Origin: Tanypteryx hageni
Lineage: Eukaryota; Arthropoda; Insecta; Odonata; Petaluridae
Assembly (NCBI GenBank): GCA_028673005.1
Contig: CM054117.1
Location: forward strand, 496,001-560,000
Reading direction: 5' to 3'
DNA length: 64,000 nt
Position 1 is the first letter of the stretch. Each line of letters opens with the position of its first letter. Shown here piece by piece: positions 1 to 10,205 of this stretch. The position numbers and the translations under genes are program-made. The notes beneath the pieces are model-generated. The model did not search any database. It saw only the letters and a program-made list of their open reading frames with translations, and was not told the DNA's origin.

Positions 1-1
1 C

Positions 2-1732
2 CGTCCGAGCAGATTCTCCGCCCTTGTCGGGCTAGGGCGTAGGGAATAGAGGTTTTGGTGTGGAGGGGATGGCAGCTGTCGAACTGGAGATATTGAAGGT
101 GGTTGGAAGGCTTGAGGTGCACGCTGGTGTGGATTTTGTTTTCCCGGATGGAGAGATCGACATCCAGGAAAGTGATGTTGGAGGCAGAGGAGTGGTGGGT
201 GAAGGAAAGCGTGGGATGGGATGAGAGGCATTGTAAAAAGGATTGTAGGGAGTCGGGTCCATGCATCCAGAGAAGAAAAATGTCATCAATATACCTGTCA
301 TAGGAGTGGTCTGGTGAAAACGTCAAGAAAGAGTTCCTCCCATTCACCTAAGAAGACATTGGCATAGGAGGGCGCCATGTGAGTGCCCATCGCGGTACCT
401 TTTATTTGTAGGTAGTGGCGCCCTCCGAAAGAGAAGTTGTTTTTTTGGAGCACAATTTCAGCCAGCTTCGTTAGGAAATGGGAGGATGGTCTTGTGTCAG
501 GTGGTCTGGAGTCCAGTAATTTTCTCAGGGCGGACAGTCCTTGAATGTGAGGGATGTTGGTGTAGAGGGAGCAGACGTCTGTAGTGGACATAATTGTGTT
601 AGGTAGGAGAGGGGAAGGGAGTGATTTAAGGCGTTGTAGAAAGTGGTTTGTATCTTTGATGAAGGATGGGATTTGACGGATGAGAGGTTGTAGGTGGGAG
701 TCAACAAAGGCAGAGATGCGTTCCGTGGGAGAATTAAAGCTGGCAACAATGGGGTGACCGGGGATGTTGGGTTTGTGGATTTTTGGGAGAAGGTATAAGG
801 TTGGGGTCCGGGGTGTGTTGGGGATCATCAGGGAAATGGTGGAATCATGGAGGCCTTCTTATTTTCCCACGGAACGCAAATATGCAGAAATTTCGGACGA
901 GTGGCAGTCAGTGGGGTTGGAGGGGACAGGAAGGTAAGAAGTTTGGTCAGATAGTTGCCGGAGGGCTTCGTCGTTGTAATGCGAGCGGTCCATTACCACG
1001 GTGGTGGTACCTTTGTCTGCAGGGAGGATAATAATTTTGTCGTTGCGTTTCAACATAGAAATTGTGTGTCTTTCTGGTTTCGTCAAATTGTCGTGGTGGT
1101 CAAGGAGTTCGGGAAAGTCGGGCTGGGCGACTGTGTGAATGATGTAGTTAGCATATTGCTCGATGGGATGGTGGAGAGGAAGAGAGGGGGGGATGTATTG
1201 GGAAGGAGGTTTGAAGGCAGAAAGGGATTGTGGAAGTGAGTCGGGGGAGGATGAGGAGTCAGATGTGGGTGGGGTGGCTTTGAGGCGGAGTAAGCGTACG
1301 AAGGCTTGTATGTCGGCAAGGAGACAAAAATGGTCAAATTTTATGGTGGGGCAGAAGGAGAGGAAGCAAGAAAGGTGGGCATTCTCGGCAGGGTTAAGAG
1401 CATGAGAGGAAAGGTTCAGGATGTCATCTGGCTGGGGGGGTTTGCGGTATGCGTGGGGGTGGGCTCCTGCGGAGAATTGGGATGCATCCTTGGTTCGTGG
1501 GTTGAAACAAAGGGAGACCACCTGAGAGAGTGTAGTGGGGGTGGAGTGGGGATTCCCAAAAGGTTGGCCAAGCAGGGTTTTTGGGCGAGGAGAGGCAGGG
1601 GAGGGGGGATGTCGGACTTACCAGCTGGGAAGAAGGGGAGAGGTAGGCCGAGCTGGAGGTGGCAGACGCACATAAGGGAAAGTTTGTGTATGAGTCTGTA
1701 TTGGTTGGCTGCGATATCCTCAGCAGCTCCAC
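2..1732 (-). pseudogene. PLE-1 reverse transcriptase (degenerate)
   Basis: The protein is read right to left in pieces. Exon 1 is 1732-1622 and a candidate intron is 1621-1522. From 1521 to 862 the frame is open and carries the PLE N-terminal signature DDILNLSSHALNPAE and the block PADKGTTTVVM. An in-frame TAA lies at 859-861. The frame then continues through LYLLPKIHKP, the motif-A region TDVCSLYTNIPH (catalytic Asp) and GTAMGTHMAPSYANVFLGE. A frameshift near 310-325 precedes the catalytic motif C, RYIDDIF; YIDD is encoded at 293-282. Reading then continues to the window edge through FLDVDLSI and HLKPSN. One nonsense codon and one frameshift make this copy inactive. The family (telomerase-related RT clade) is secure from these motifs. 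Confidence 0.85.
1522..1621 (-). other. Candidate 100-bp spliceosomal intron inside PLE-1
   Basis: On the minus strand a consensus donor GTAAGT begins at 1621 and the acceptor CTCTCAG ends at 1522. Removing the 100 nt joins two reading frames in phase 0: ...AYLSPSSQL from exon 1 and VVSLCFNPRTKDA from exon 2. Without splicing, the upstream and downstream frames differ. Introns are known in some Penelope-like elements. Splicing here is inferred, not shown. Confidence 0.55.
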
Positions 1733-1776
1733 GGAAAATGGCGTCGAGATCAGCTGTGGAGTTCGGGGAATGATTG

Positions 1777-1780
<4 letters not shown>

Positions 1781-1856
<76 letters not shown>
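1781..1856. repeat. (TA)n microsatellite
   Basis: An uninterrupted TA run of about 38 units lies between PLE-1 and RTE-A1. It is followed by a run of 16 A at 1864-1879. It produces spurious Tyr-Ile open frames on both strands. Confidence 0.97.
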
Positions 1857-1860
<4 letters not shown>

Positions 1861-1879
1861 CATAAAAAAAAAAAAAAAA

Positions 1880-4800
1880 CTATCATCAGTGCCTGGCAGT
1901 AGGCAGCAGTACTGTCAGTATGGTATAGAGCCGAAAACAAATGATGTTGGTGGGGTCTATATCCAATACAGCTGTAGGCGTGATCAGGACGATTTGAACG
2001 GCTACAGTACTGCGATGTGGAAAGCAAGAGGGAAACTACCACATTACAATCCCTAGTAAAGATTATATGGTTGGACAATATGAGTTCTCTCGAGGTAAAA
2101 CAATCCGGAGGTAAAATAGTCCCCCAATCGGATCTCCGGGCGGGGACTGCCTTGAGGAAAACATTTGTCGAAAGTAAATTACGAATAGGGACTTGGAACG
2201 TAAGAACTATGAGAAAGGCAGGAAAGCTAGAGAACTTGAAAGAAGAAATGAGAAGAAATAGAGTTGACATTATAGGGCTAAGCGAAACTAGATGGGAGGG
2301 AGAAGGACAGTTCGACTCGGAAGAATTCACGGTAGTTTATTCTGGAGGAAATAGTGGGGAAAGGGGAGTAGCTCTGGTACTTAGGAAAGATATGATGAAA
2401 AGCGTGACAAAGATAATAGCAACGAACGATAGACTGATGGCAATAAAGCTAAAAGCAGTCCCAGTGGACATGCTGATAATCCAGGTATATATGCCAACGT
2501 CAGCTCATGACGATGAAGAAATAGATGAGATCTATGAGCAAATTAATGAAATTTACGAAGAAGACGGAAGAGGAAAGGTAAACTGCATAATAATGGGAGA
2601 TTGGAACAGCATAGTCGGAGAAGGACAGGAAGAAAATGTTGTCGGGCAATACGGACTTGGGAAGAGAAATCGAGGAGGGGAGAAACTCGTAGAATTCTGC
2701 ATCAATAATGACCTTGTAGTGACTAATACATGGTTCAAAAACCATAAACGAAGGTTATACACATGGAAAAGCCCAGGAGATAGAATGAGATGCCAAATAG
2801 ACTACATCCTTGTAAAACAAAGATTTAGGAACAGCATAAAGAACGCCAAGGCATTGCAAGGAGCAGACATTGATTCAGATCACAGCCTTCTAATACTTGA
2901 CGTGAGTACAAAGCTCAAACAAATAAGAAAAACGAGAAGAGAAAGACAGACCTGGGACCTACAAAAACTGAAAGAAAGGCAGGATGTAGTCAGCATGAAG
3001 TTGGAAGATAACCTAAGAAAGTTGGAAAACAAACCGAAGACCGTCGATATAGAATGGGATGAAATTAAAACCAGTATCAAGGATACCTTGGATAAAGAGA
3101 TTGGAAAACAAGAGAAGAAAATCAGAAAACCATGGATCACGAAGGAAATGCTGGAGAAAATGGATGAGAGACGAAAATGGAAAAACGTTAACAGTGAAGA
3201 AGGTAGAGCCAACTATAGGCGTATAAACAATGAGTTGAGAAGGGTAACAGATAAAGCTAGAGAAAATTGGCTAAAAGGAAAATGTGATGAAATAGAACAA
3301 ATGGAGAAATTAGGAAGGTACGATATGATGTACGCTAGGGCACTGGAATTAGAAGATAAGAAGTCTAATGGAATTTGTGGTAAAGGAATTATGAATACGG
3401 ATGGGAAGATAGTCTCAGAAACAAAGGATGTAGCACAGGTATGGGAAGAATACGTTAAGGAATTATACAGCAAACAGATAGGAGCGGCAAAAATAGAACT
3501 GGAAAATGAGGAAAACATTGAAGAAGACAACTTAGGACCAAGTATTATGGAGAGCGAAGTAGAAAAAGCGATAATGGAACTTAAGAAGGGGAAAGCCACG
3601 GGCAGCGATGGAATACCGGCTGAGATACTTAAAGTCATAGGATCAGAAGGACTAAAAGCGATCACGAAATTAATTAATAAGATTTACGACACGGGAGAGT
3701 GGCCTCAGGATTTCCTAGAAGTAACAATGATCCCTCTAAAGAAGAAGCCAAAGGCAATGCAGTGTAAAGATTACAGAACTATAAGCCTTCTGTCACACAC
3801 ATCGAAGATCATCACGAGGATTCTTAATAAAAGGCTGGAGAAAAAGGCAGAAGAAATAATAGGGGAAGATCAATTCGGTTTCAGAAAAGGACGAGGAACT
3901 AGAGATGCTATAGGAGTAGTTAGAATCATATCAGAAAGGGCAATAGAATACAGTCAAGATATCTGCGCATGTTTCGTAGACTGGCAGAAGGCCTTTGATA
4001 GAGTAAATTGGGTAAAGTTGATGAAGATATTAAAGGATATAGGTGTAGACTGGAAAGACAGGAGACTGATTAGGAATCTATATGAGAATCAAGTTGTAAA
4101 GGTCAGGTTTGGGAATGTGGACACCTGCGGAATAAATATCGGTAGAGGAGTAAGACAAGGATGCTGCCTATCGCCAACCCTATTCAATATATATGGAGAA
4201 AGTCTAATGCAAGAAGCTTTAGAAGGCACAGGGGATTTCAAAATTGGAGGAAGGATTATAAGAACAGTAAAATACGCAGATGATCAAGTACTTCTAGCAA
4301 GAAAGGAAGAGGAGCTACAAAAAATGATAAATAGACTAGTGATAACAGGTAGAAAATATGGTATGGAAATAAATACAGAAAAATCCAAGGTCATTCGAAT
4401 ATCGGGTAAAGAAGAGAATCTGAACATAACTATTGGGGGAAAGCCATTAGAACAAGTTTCAGAATATAAATACCTTGGAAGTATCATAACACGAGAGGCA
4501 AAATGTACGGATGAGATCAAAACTAGAATAGGAAAAGCAAAAGCGGCTTTCAGGAGAAAGAAACAACTACTTACAGGGAATATAAGGGAAGATATCCGCA
4601 AGAAGTTGATAAAATGCTACGTATGGAGTATAGCATTGTATGGGGCAGAAACATGGACGCTAAGGAAAAATGACATCAAATACTTGGAAAGCTTTGAAAT
4701 GTGGACTTGGAGGAGAATGCTGAAGATAAAATGGACAGATAGGATGAAAAACGATGAAGTGCTACGAAGAATAGGAGAGAAGCGAATGATAATACAGACT

Positions 4801-5055
4801 ATCAGAAAGAGGAAGGCTAACTGGGTTGGACATTACCTGAGGAGAGAGAGTATGATTAAAGACGTGTTAGAAGGAAAACTAGATGGGAAAAGGGAAAGAG
4901 GTAGGAAAAGGTTTCAGCTGATAGACGATCTGAAAGGGAAAGAGAGTTATCAAGATATAAAGAGGACAGCGGAAAATAGGAGTATATGGAGAACCAGGTT
5001 TAACCATGAATAATCACGGACCTGTCTACGGACAGACTACCTATGATGATGATAT
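1880..5055 (+). mobile_element. RTE-like non-LTR retrotransposon RTE-A1 (apparently full ORF)
   Basis: The element has a short 5' leader, one long ORF (2017-5013) and a roughly 40-bp 3' UTR ending in a short ATG-type tandem tail (about 5043-5053). The same 3' end, including the repeat tail, recurs at the end of the 5'-truncated minus-strand copy 18930-20268, which fixes the 3' boundary. The 5' boundary is uncertain. It is placed after the A-run because the leader is not found elsewhere in the window. Confidence 0.85.
2017..5013 (+). CDS. Endonuclease-reverse transcriptase polyprotein of RTE-A1
   Basis: This is an unbroken 998-codon ORF. An AP-type endonuclease occupies about residues 55-295: [11 protein letters not shown] starts at residue 55, followed by GLSETRW, MGDWNS, IDYILV and SDHSLL (SDH at 287-289), so the expected catalytic and metal-binding positions are present. 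A linker follows. The reverse transcriptase spans about residues 520-800, with [37 protein letters not shown] (catalytic Asp 655), [10 protein letters not shown] and KYADD (YADD at 753-756). The C-terminal part has the [11 protein letters not shown] and [11 protein letters not shown] blocks usual in this LINE group. The true start may be a later Met such as the MSSLEV start, since the first residues resemble leader sequence. The protein would nick target DNA and prime reverse transcription from it. The clade (RTE-like) is my reading of the motifs and was not tested by phylogeny. Confidence 0.9.
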   Translation: MESKRETTTLQSLVKIIWLDNMSSLEVKQSGGKIVPQSDLRAGTALRKTFVESKLRIGTWNVRTMRKAGKLENLKEEMRRNRVDIIGLSETRWEGEGQFDSEEFTVVYSGGNSGERGVALVLRKDMMKSVTKIIATNDRLMAIKLKAVPVDMLIIQVYMPTSAHDDEEIDEIYEQINEIYEEDGRGKVNCIIMGDWNSIVGEGQEENVVGQYGLGKRNRGGEKLVEFCINNDLVVTNTWFKNHKRRLYTWKSPGDRMRCQIDYILVKQRFRNSIKNAKALQGADIDSDHSLLILDVSTKLKQIRKTRRERQTWDLQKLKERQDVVSMKLEDNLRKLENKPKTVDIEWDEIKTSIKDTLDKEIGKQEKKIRKPWITKEMLEKMDERRKWKNVNSEEGRANYRRINNELRRVTDKARENWLKGKCDEIEQMEKLGRYDMMYARALELEDKKSNGICGKGIMNTDGKIVSETKDVAQVWEEYVKELYSKQIGAAKIELENEENIEEDNLGPSIMESEVEKAIMELKKGKATGSDGIPAEILKVIGSEGLKAITKLINKIYDTGEWPQDFLEVTMIPLKKKPKAMQCKDYRTISLLSHTSKIITRILNKRLEKKAEEIIGEDQFGFRKGRGTRDAIGVVRIISERAIEYSQDICACFVDWQKAFDRVNWVKLMKILKDIGVDWKDRRLIRNLYENQVVKVRFGNVDTCGINIGRGVRQGCCLSPTLFNIYGESLMQEALEGTGDFKIGGRIIRTVKYADDQVLLARKEEELQKMINRLVITGRKYGMEINTEKSKVIRISGKEENLNITIGGKPLEQVSEYKYLGSIITREAKCTDEIKTRIGKAKAAFRRKKQLLTGNIREDIRKKLIKCYVWSIALYGAETWTLRKNDIKYLESFEMWTWRRMLKIKWTDRMKNDEVLRRIGEKRMIIQTIRKRKANWVGHYLRRESMIKDVLEGKLDGKRERGRKRFQLIDDLKGKESYQDIKRTAENRSIWRTRFNHE

Positions 5056-5061
5056 ATGGAT

Positions 5062-5187
5062 GTCAACAAGGTGTTGGGATGAGGAAACCCAGTGAGCACT
5101 CACCAATCAGATGACTTCAGGTTGGCGAGGCTCCGGGGATGTCGAAGCGACACACGTAAAATAACACAAAAACACAGAAACATCACA
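5062..5187 (-). repeat. PLE-A terminal repeat, second copy
   Basis: About 125 bp matching 5640-5765, starting from the motif TGTTGGGATGAGGAAACCCA. It ends at ACATCACAAACGTAAA and lacks the ribozyme core present in the other copies. It lies directly after the 3' tail of RTE-A1. Confidence 0.75.
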
Positions 5188-5289
5188 AACGTAAATATAT
5201 ATGTAAATATATATAAATATATATGTATAATTCTCATACACGTCGTGTTTGAGAATTATACATTTCTCAAAGTGCATGTTAGAGAGTGA

Positions 5290-5511
5290 TTTATAGTGGC
5301 GTAAAATTAGACGGACAATGTTGAGAGACATGAGGTGATATGTAAGGGCAAAAGATGAGCGGATAGCCAGGGGAAGGTCCGATAGGGGGATTCTCACGGT
5401 GAGATCTTTGGGGGGGAGGCCTAGTTCTAGGCAGCCATTGAGGAATTCAATCTGGCAAGTTAATGATGTATGTTTGCGGAGGTGATAATGGAAATGGCAG
5501 ATATTTTCCAT
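5290..5511 (-). pseudogene. PLE-A N-terminal protein fragment
   Basis: From an ATG at 5511 the minus strand encodes MENICHFHYHLRKH, then CQIEFLNGCLELGLPP, RIPLSDLP and LILRHYKSLSN. I read this as the N-terminal region of a Penelope-like ORF because it lies just inside a PLE terminal repeat on the expected strand and resembles PLE N-termini in composition. The frame then runs into AT-rich sequence and the second terminal repeat, so no RT follows. The alternative is an unrelated small ORF. I cannot confirm this without a profile search. Confidence 0.5.
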
Positions 5512-5639
5512 GGTGGAAGGAGAAGTATAAAGTATAAAAGATAAAGGCGATAGGAAAGTTGGTAAAGGAGAAAGGATGACAGACACGAAAGGATAAGGTA
5601 AAATAATATAAGAGCTTACGGAAAAGGAAAGGTAAAATG

Positions 5640-5835
5640 GATATATGGGTGGCAACAAGATGTTGGGATAAGGAAGCCCAGTGAACACTCACCAATCAGA
5701 CGACTTCAGGTTGGCGAGGCCCTGGGGATGTCGAAGCGACACACATAAAAGAACACTAAAACAACACAGAAACATCACAAACGTAGAAGCTTTCGGAAGT
5801 ATTCCTTCATCAGCTACAGAGAGAGAACTGATGGC
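5640..5835 (-). repeat. PLE-A terminal repeat, copy with intact ribozyme core
   Basis: This is the most complete copy of the PLE-A pLTR. It contains the shared 125-bp block plus the hammerhead-like segment and the purine-rich flank ending AGAGAGAAC at its + strand end. Confidence 0.75.
5782..5818 (-). ncRNA. Hammerhead-ribozyme-like motif of PLE-A
   Basis: Minus-strand reading: stem I 5' strand TGTAG (5818-5814); core CTGATGA (5813-5807); one extra A (5806); helix II GGAA (5805-5802), loop TAC, TTCC (5798-5795); GAA (5794-5792); palindrome AGCT (5791-5788) as a minimal stem III; T5787 as the expected cleavage nucleotide; then CTACG (5786-5782), which re-pairs with stem I with one G-T pair. 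The order fits a type I hammerhead. Small variants with very short stem III that act as dimers are known in Penelope-like elements. The extra A between core and helix II departs from the classical consensus. Confidence 0.6.
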
Positions 5836-5860
5836 AGTGACACTGGGTGGAGGCATGGGG

Positions 5861-6540
5861 GTGGAAGGGTAGTGCGGAAAGGTCAAGGATTGGAGGATAC
5901 GGAGGGGGTTGGGGAATGGTAGGGGGTTGGGAGAAGACAGAAAGGGAGTGAAAAGCTATCGAAGGTTGAGGTCAGGGAGAGTGAAGGAGTTTTTAGATAT
6001 ATGCAACATGCATTACAACTATTTTATATTGTAACATTAATAATGCTCCAATAACAAACACTAATTTTTTTCTGCTTCTAAAAATATTAAAAAAATGAAA
6101 AAATTCATTTTTTTATAGCACAATGATTAAAAAATTATGCAGCTGGAGGATTAAATAATGCTTTTTTTCTGATCAAATGTAAAAAAAAACTTTAAATGGC
6201 CAAAATTAAATCTGGCAGTGAGTCTACTAAGGGATCCAGTATAAACATTTTCACTTACTTAAATGAAATTGAAAGCACTATTTATCTGAAATTTTAACTT
6301 TACATATTAAAAAAAAAACCTTAAGAATAACTTCCGATTAGAAATCTGATGCGTTCCGTAAAGGAATTTTTAGATTTAATCCGAAGACTATGAGGCTACG
6401 TAATGAAACAGGAGACTAAGAGTTGTTAACTTTCTCAATTTACATAATATCAATAACATTTAACTTATAAACTCTTTCTGAAAATTATGTACTAAAATGA
6501 AGTTGAATGTATCTAATGTAGGTTATTCGATATTGACATA
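5861..6540. other. Non-coding flank
   Basis: A G-rich stretch (5861-5990) may still be PLE-A leader. The rest is AT-rich with several A-runs. No gene or repeat border is recognisable. Confidence 0.5.
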
Positions 6541-7395
6541 TCATTATATATAAACGTTCCTTACAGAGGAGGAGGAGGATATGAAATGCTTGCATACTGC
6601 AAGCATTTCATTTCACCTTGAAAAACCATTAATTTTTCAGACAGATATTTCATCATTACAAATATTCTATTAATTCTAAAGATTTCACCTCCGCAGCGAT
6701 TTTTGTTTTTCCAACTTGTAAAAATAATAGTTTAAAACAATCCCCAAATGTTGCAATTTTAAACATTTTACACTTTCCTCATTATGGGGTACTAATACTA
6801 CACATTTCAGCCAAATTTTAAACTTGTAGCACTTCTAGAAGTAAAATAATATTTTTCTAATTGTTTAAAATTAAATAATTTTTAACGGCCGCCGCAAATT
6901 TATCACTTTTGCATACAATATCCTGGGTTTGACTACAGATGCCCTGGAAAATCTCCCATAAGGAGCATGGGAAAAAATTATTCCAGTGTGTAGACCAACC
7001 TAATAAGTATATGGAGCAGAAAATTTGCAGGATTATAGTATTTTGCACACAACCAACCTGAAAAATCAGCAACTTCAAATTTGGAAATTTTTAGGGATTG
7101 TTTTTACCCTATTTGTATATTAGAGTTTCATAATTTTTATCTCAGAAACTGTTCAATGTAGGTAGGAGCTTTTGCAACCATTTTGTAGCAAATTCTATCA
7201 TCCGTATGGATAACTTTTTTAATCAATACCTTACAGATCATAAGGGCAAGGGAATAGAATTAGGTATTAACAATTTTTATCTAGAAACTATTAAACATAA
7301 GTCCATGTGGTTTTGGACTTATTGCACCCGAATACAATTTTTAATCTATAACTTACAGATCATATAAGGGCTATTTAGCCTGTTTAATCATGCCA
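6541..7395 (-). repeat. R1 repeat copy a (reverse)
   Basis: It begins with the R1 terminal motif in reverse (ATATATAAACGTTCCTTACA at about 6545) and the hairpin arms around 6590-6606. It continues with blocks shared with copies at 10206, 12893 and 16502, such as CTTCTAGAAGTAAAATAATA and a GGCCGCCGC segment near 6885. It has no ORF. The far end is indistinct. Confidence 0.7.
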
Positions 7396-7583
7396 AGATT
7401 GCTAAATGTGGTGATGGGGAGGGTCGACCAATCGTAATTGCTCACTCCTCTCCCCCTCTACCCTCCCCTTCATCCATTAGGAGTTCTTCCATCATGTCAT
7501 CATTTTTAGGATGAGACATTTAATTTGTTCAAGTTGTGTTGGATTTGTATTGAACAAGCTTGTCGGATATAATTTTTGGAGTT

Positions 7584-7720
7584 TTAATCGAAAAATTCAA
7601 TGGATTTTTCAATGTCTGTGATTAAATCATCTATAGGTGGTTTCCTTGGTGGGAAAGCAAATTTCAAACCCCTATCTAAAAGAGACAATTCATCCTGAGA
7701 ATTTTTAACACACAGATTAT
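7584..7720 (-). pseudogene. PLE-C N-terminal fragment (inverted)
   Basis: The minus-strand translation contains NSQDELSLLDRGLKFAFPP followed by PPIDDLITDIEKSIEFF. The block 'LL.RGLKFA.PP....D....IE' is the usual start of a PLE RT protein, upstream of the conserved lysine-rich block. It sits in the opposite orientation to the endonuclease segment that follows, so it cannot be part of one continuous ORF with it. Confidence 0.6.
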
Positions 7721-7747
7721 GTAACATCCCCCTCAATAAAATCAGAT

Positions 7748-8407
7748 ATGCAAAGGAACTCAAACACAAAACAAATTGCCGCTAAACTTGGATACGATAA
7801 TAATTTAATTAATAAATTAGTGAGAAAACATAACTTTAATAAAACCTTGTCCAATGCCACTTCACTCAAATTAGACAACAAAAAAGAGGACAAATATGTA
7901 AAATTGCCTTATTTTCCACCATTAAACAGAGGCTTGAACAAAATTTTTAAACATAAGAATTATACCATAACATATACAAATCCTTATAATTTGAAAAATT
8001 TACTGGGCAGTACAAAAGACAGAACAGAATCTTTGAACAAGTCCGGTATTTATAAAATACAATGCTCACACTGCGACAAAAAGTACATAGGACAAACAAG
8101 AAGGAAACTAATAACACGCTTCAAGGAACACATGGCTCACTATAAATATAATCGTTTTGAAAAATCAAGCGTTGCCAACCACATCTTTGAAACAGGTCAT
8201 AGTATACACGTAAACAATCTAACATTGATAACTTCAGCCAATAACTCACTAAACTCGTTAGAAAACCTTCACATTTACAAAAACCGCGATACACTTATGA
8301 ACACGGACACAGATTTCAACAAGACCCTATACAAACTGACAGATTTAAACGACACACACGCCGAAAAATCTTTCCGCGCTTCACTTGTTTCTCGGTCGTC
8401 TTCTTAA
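7748..8407 (+). pseudogene. PLE-C C-terminal region with GIY-YIG endonuclease
   Basis: An open frame of 219 codons has an AT-rich N-terminal linker and then a GIY-YIG domain at about residues 95-175: SGIYKIQC, the Cys pair in CSHCDKKYIGQT, RRKLITRFKEH, then SSVANHIFETGH. These are the GIY-YIG signature, the catalytic Arg region and the Cys/His zinc-linker positions of PLE endonucleases. The endonuclease nicks target DNA for reverse transcription. The frame itself is intact but has no RT upstream, so the copy is incomplete. It is followed after about 55 bp by a hammerhead-like motif. Confidence 0.85.
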
Positions 8408-8462
8408 TACTTTCCGTTTCAAACCTTGCAGTTGGCTCCCAGTCACTGTTGAAACAGGTTTT

Positions 8463-8503
8463 ACCCCTGATGATGCCCACCTTGTGGGCGAAATGCATTG
8501 GGT
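8463..8503 (+). ncRNA. Hammerhead-ribozyme-like motif of PLE-C
   Basis: Stem I 5' ACCC (8463-8466); core CTGATGA (8467-8473); one extra T (8474); helix II GCCCAC (8475-8480) and GTGGGC (8484-8489), a perfect 6-bp stem with loop CTT; GAA (8490-8492); palindrome ATGCAT (8493-8498); T8499 as the expected cleavage base; stem I 3' GGGT (8500-8503) pairing with ACCC. The self-complementary ATGCAT would let two molecules form stem III between them, as proposed for small PLE hammerheads. It is the cleanest example in the window. Confidence 0.7.
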
Positions 8504-8604
8504 TTAGTAACCCTCTAATTGTTTGGCTAAAGGAGTATTTCACCTTTATTAATCTTAGCCAAAGTAATTGAGCTACTATCAATTATCTTACAGAGGAGGA
8601 TATA

Positions 8605-10181
8605 CAGTAAAACCCCTATTTAATGAATCGCTGGGGGATTAGAATATATTTCACTAAATCGAGGTTTTCATTAAATGGAGGTTTTCAATTAAAATGAGTT
8701 AAATTTATCTTTTTTGCCTGTGTATTAGTTCCATTATACAATACCAGAATAAGGCCACTGAAAATGGTCTCTATAATAAAAATCCATTTTTCAATTTTGT
8801 ATGCACAATACTTATATTAATACTTTTAAAATAAACATTTATAAACAAATTCCAGTGACAAACAAGCCTTATTGCTATTGAATATGAAAATTTCTGTAAT
8901 GAATCATTCATATGATTACAAAAAATTATTTCAAAATTTTCAAAGTATTTTCAAAATTGACATAAATCTTGAAACAATTTTTCATCCCTCCTTTAAAAAG
9001 CTTCATCATACAACATTAAATAGAAAATATTAAAATATATTTGGAATTTCACAAAAAATATCAAAATTATTCAAAAACCAACCATACATAGCTACAAGAA
9101 AATTATTTATTAAAATATTCCAGCAAACTTGTTTGCTTCTTCTGGCGGGTGCTGTGAACATTCAGAACTTCTCGCTCCAAATAATTTACTTTTGATATAG
9201 TAGTGCTGTTCACATCAAAAGAAGTTAAATATCTTCGCACCACTTCAAGTGCCTGAACCGCTTCACCAAGTGTGGGAACTGATTCTTCTTCTTGTACTGC
9301 CTCTTCTTCCTCTGCCTCTTTGGTATTACAGATTTCTTCCACGTCTTGCGGAGGACCAGACGTACTCTCAAGATCAACACACCGGACAAACTCTTCAAAA
9401 TTTGTGTCCATGTCAGGTGCAATTTTCAACCAATTTTCGTGGTCAATCACATCGATATCTACATCAATTTCCATAGCATTGTTGCAGTTGAACGCAGCCT
9501 TATGAAAACAGTTTGATATTGTTTGAGGTGTAACTGAATTCCATGCAGCTGTTACCATATGCAAACCCTGAAGGACGCTCAGTATCAAATGTTTATTCAT
9601 CTCAATGTAGGATACTGTTTTCTGCACCAAAGTCTTCCTGTACTTTGCTTTCATGTAGTGAATAATGCCCAAGTCAAGTGGCTGCAGATGGCTAGTACAA
9701 TTAGCTGGAAAAAACACCACTTTAATATTGCGAAGAAAATCAGTATCTGGAGAAGAATTTTTCTATTTGCACCACCCATCTTTGCATCTAATGATTTCAA
9801 AAATATCCGTTGTCATCCATGCATTTTTATTACTGGCATATTTACATGGCAATGCCCGTACATTTTTAAAACAACTTGGCTTGGCAAATTTACCTATTAT
9901 TAGAGGCGTCAACTTTTCACTGCCATCTGAATTTGCACATAAAAGTGCAGTTATCCTATATTTACTTCTCTTTCCACCATGGCACTTGTCTCCTCTAGTA
10001 GCAAGAGTTTTTGATGGAAGAAGGTTGAAAAAAATGCGTTTCATCTGCATTAAAAATATCATTCGGCTTATAGCCTTCTAAATACCTTACCAATGTTACA
10101 CTCTATTGTCGGGACATGAAAAAACCTTCACTAAATCCGGGATTTCACTAAATGCGGGAACATTAAATCGGGGTTTTACTG
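8605..10181 (-). mobile_element. Tigger-1 (pogo/Tigger DNA transposon, internally deleted)
   Basis: Terminal inverted repeats begin CAGTAAAACCCC at 8605 and end GGGGTTTTACTG at 10181. The left end is flanked by TA; the right flank now reads TG before TATA. It carries DDE transposase fragments on the minus strand and lacks the DNA-binding N-terminus. It is inserted within R1 sequence. Confidence 0.85.
9103..10080 (-). pseudogene. Tigger-1 DDE transposase
   Basis: Two minus-strand segments cover the DDE_1 domain. 10062-9763 has the GDKCHGGKRSKYRITALLCA and EKLTPLIIGKFAKPSCFKN blocks that follow the first catalytic Asp region. 9720-9103 has NCTSHLQPLDLGIIHYMKAK (the region after the second Asp) and the C-terminal QTSLLEYFNK tail. 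A frameshift separates them near 9763-9720, and the segment carrying the second catalytic Asp is damaged. The HTH/CENP-B N-terminal half is absent. A transposase of this family cuts and pastes at TA sites. This copy cannot encode an active enzyme. Confidence 0.85.
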
Positions 10182-10205
10182 TGTATATATATATATAACA
10201 TATAG

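Larger units (their letters stand above)
1..1775 (-). mobile_element. Penelope-like retroelement PLE-1, cut by the window edge
   Basis: On the minus strand this segment encodes the N-terminal region and reverse transcriptase of a Penelope-like element. It starts beside the (TA)n tract and runs off the left edge, so any GIY-YIG endonuclease and the 3' end lie outside the window. It is richer in G and C than the neighbouring repeats. Family assignment rests on the protein motifs described in the next entry. Confidence 0.85.
5056..5860 (-). mobile_element. PLE-A1: Penelope-like fragment with two terminal-repeat copies
   Basis: Read on the minus strand: a terminal repeat with a hammerhead-like motif (about 5835-5640), a short AT-rich leader, an N-terminal PLE coding fragment (5511-5290), then a second copy of the terminal repeat (about 5187-5062). 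The two copies share the block TTCAGGTTGGCGAGG and its surroundings. The same block recurs at 12561-12740 and, inverted, at 26406-26600. Direct partial repetition of the long terminal region (pLTR) is characteristic of PLEs. The RT and GIY-YIG parts are missing. Confidence 0.7.
7400..8535 (+). mobile_element. PLE-C: Penelope-like fragment with inverted 5' segment
   Basis: The 3' half (GIY-YIG endonuclease and a ribozyme-like tail) is on the plus strand. A PLE N-terminal segment is on the minus strand directly upstream. The two parts meet near 7720-7748. The RT in between is missing. The 3' boundary is taken before the R1 remnant and Tigger-1. Confidence 0.7.

Noticed and set aside
1416..2330. 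A 304-codon minus frame spanning the (TA)n tract
   Set aside because: It crosses PLE-1 in the wrong frame, the TA microsatellite and the RTE-A1 leader; only its far end overlaps PLE coding sequence.
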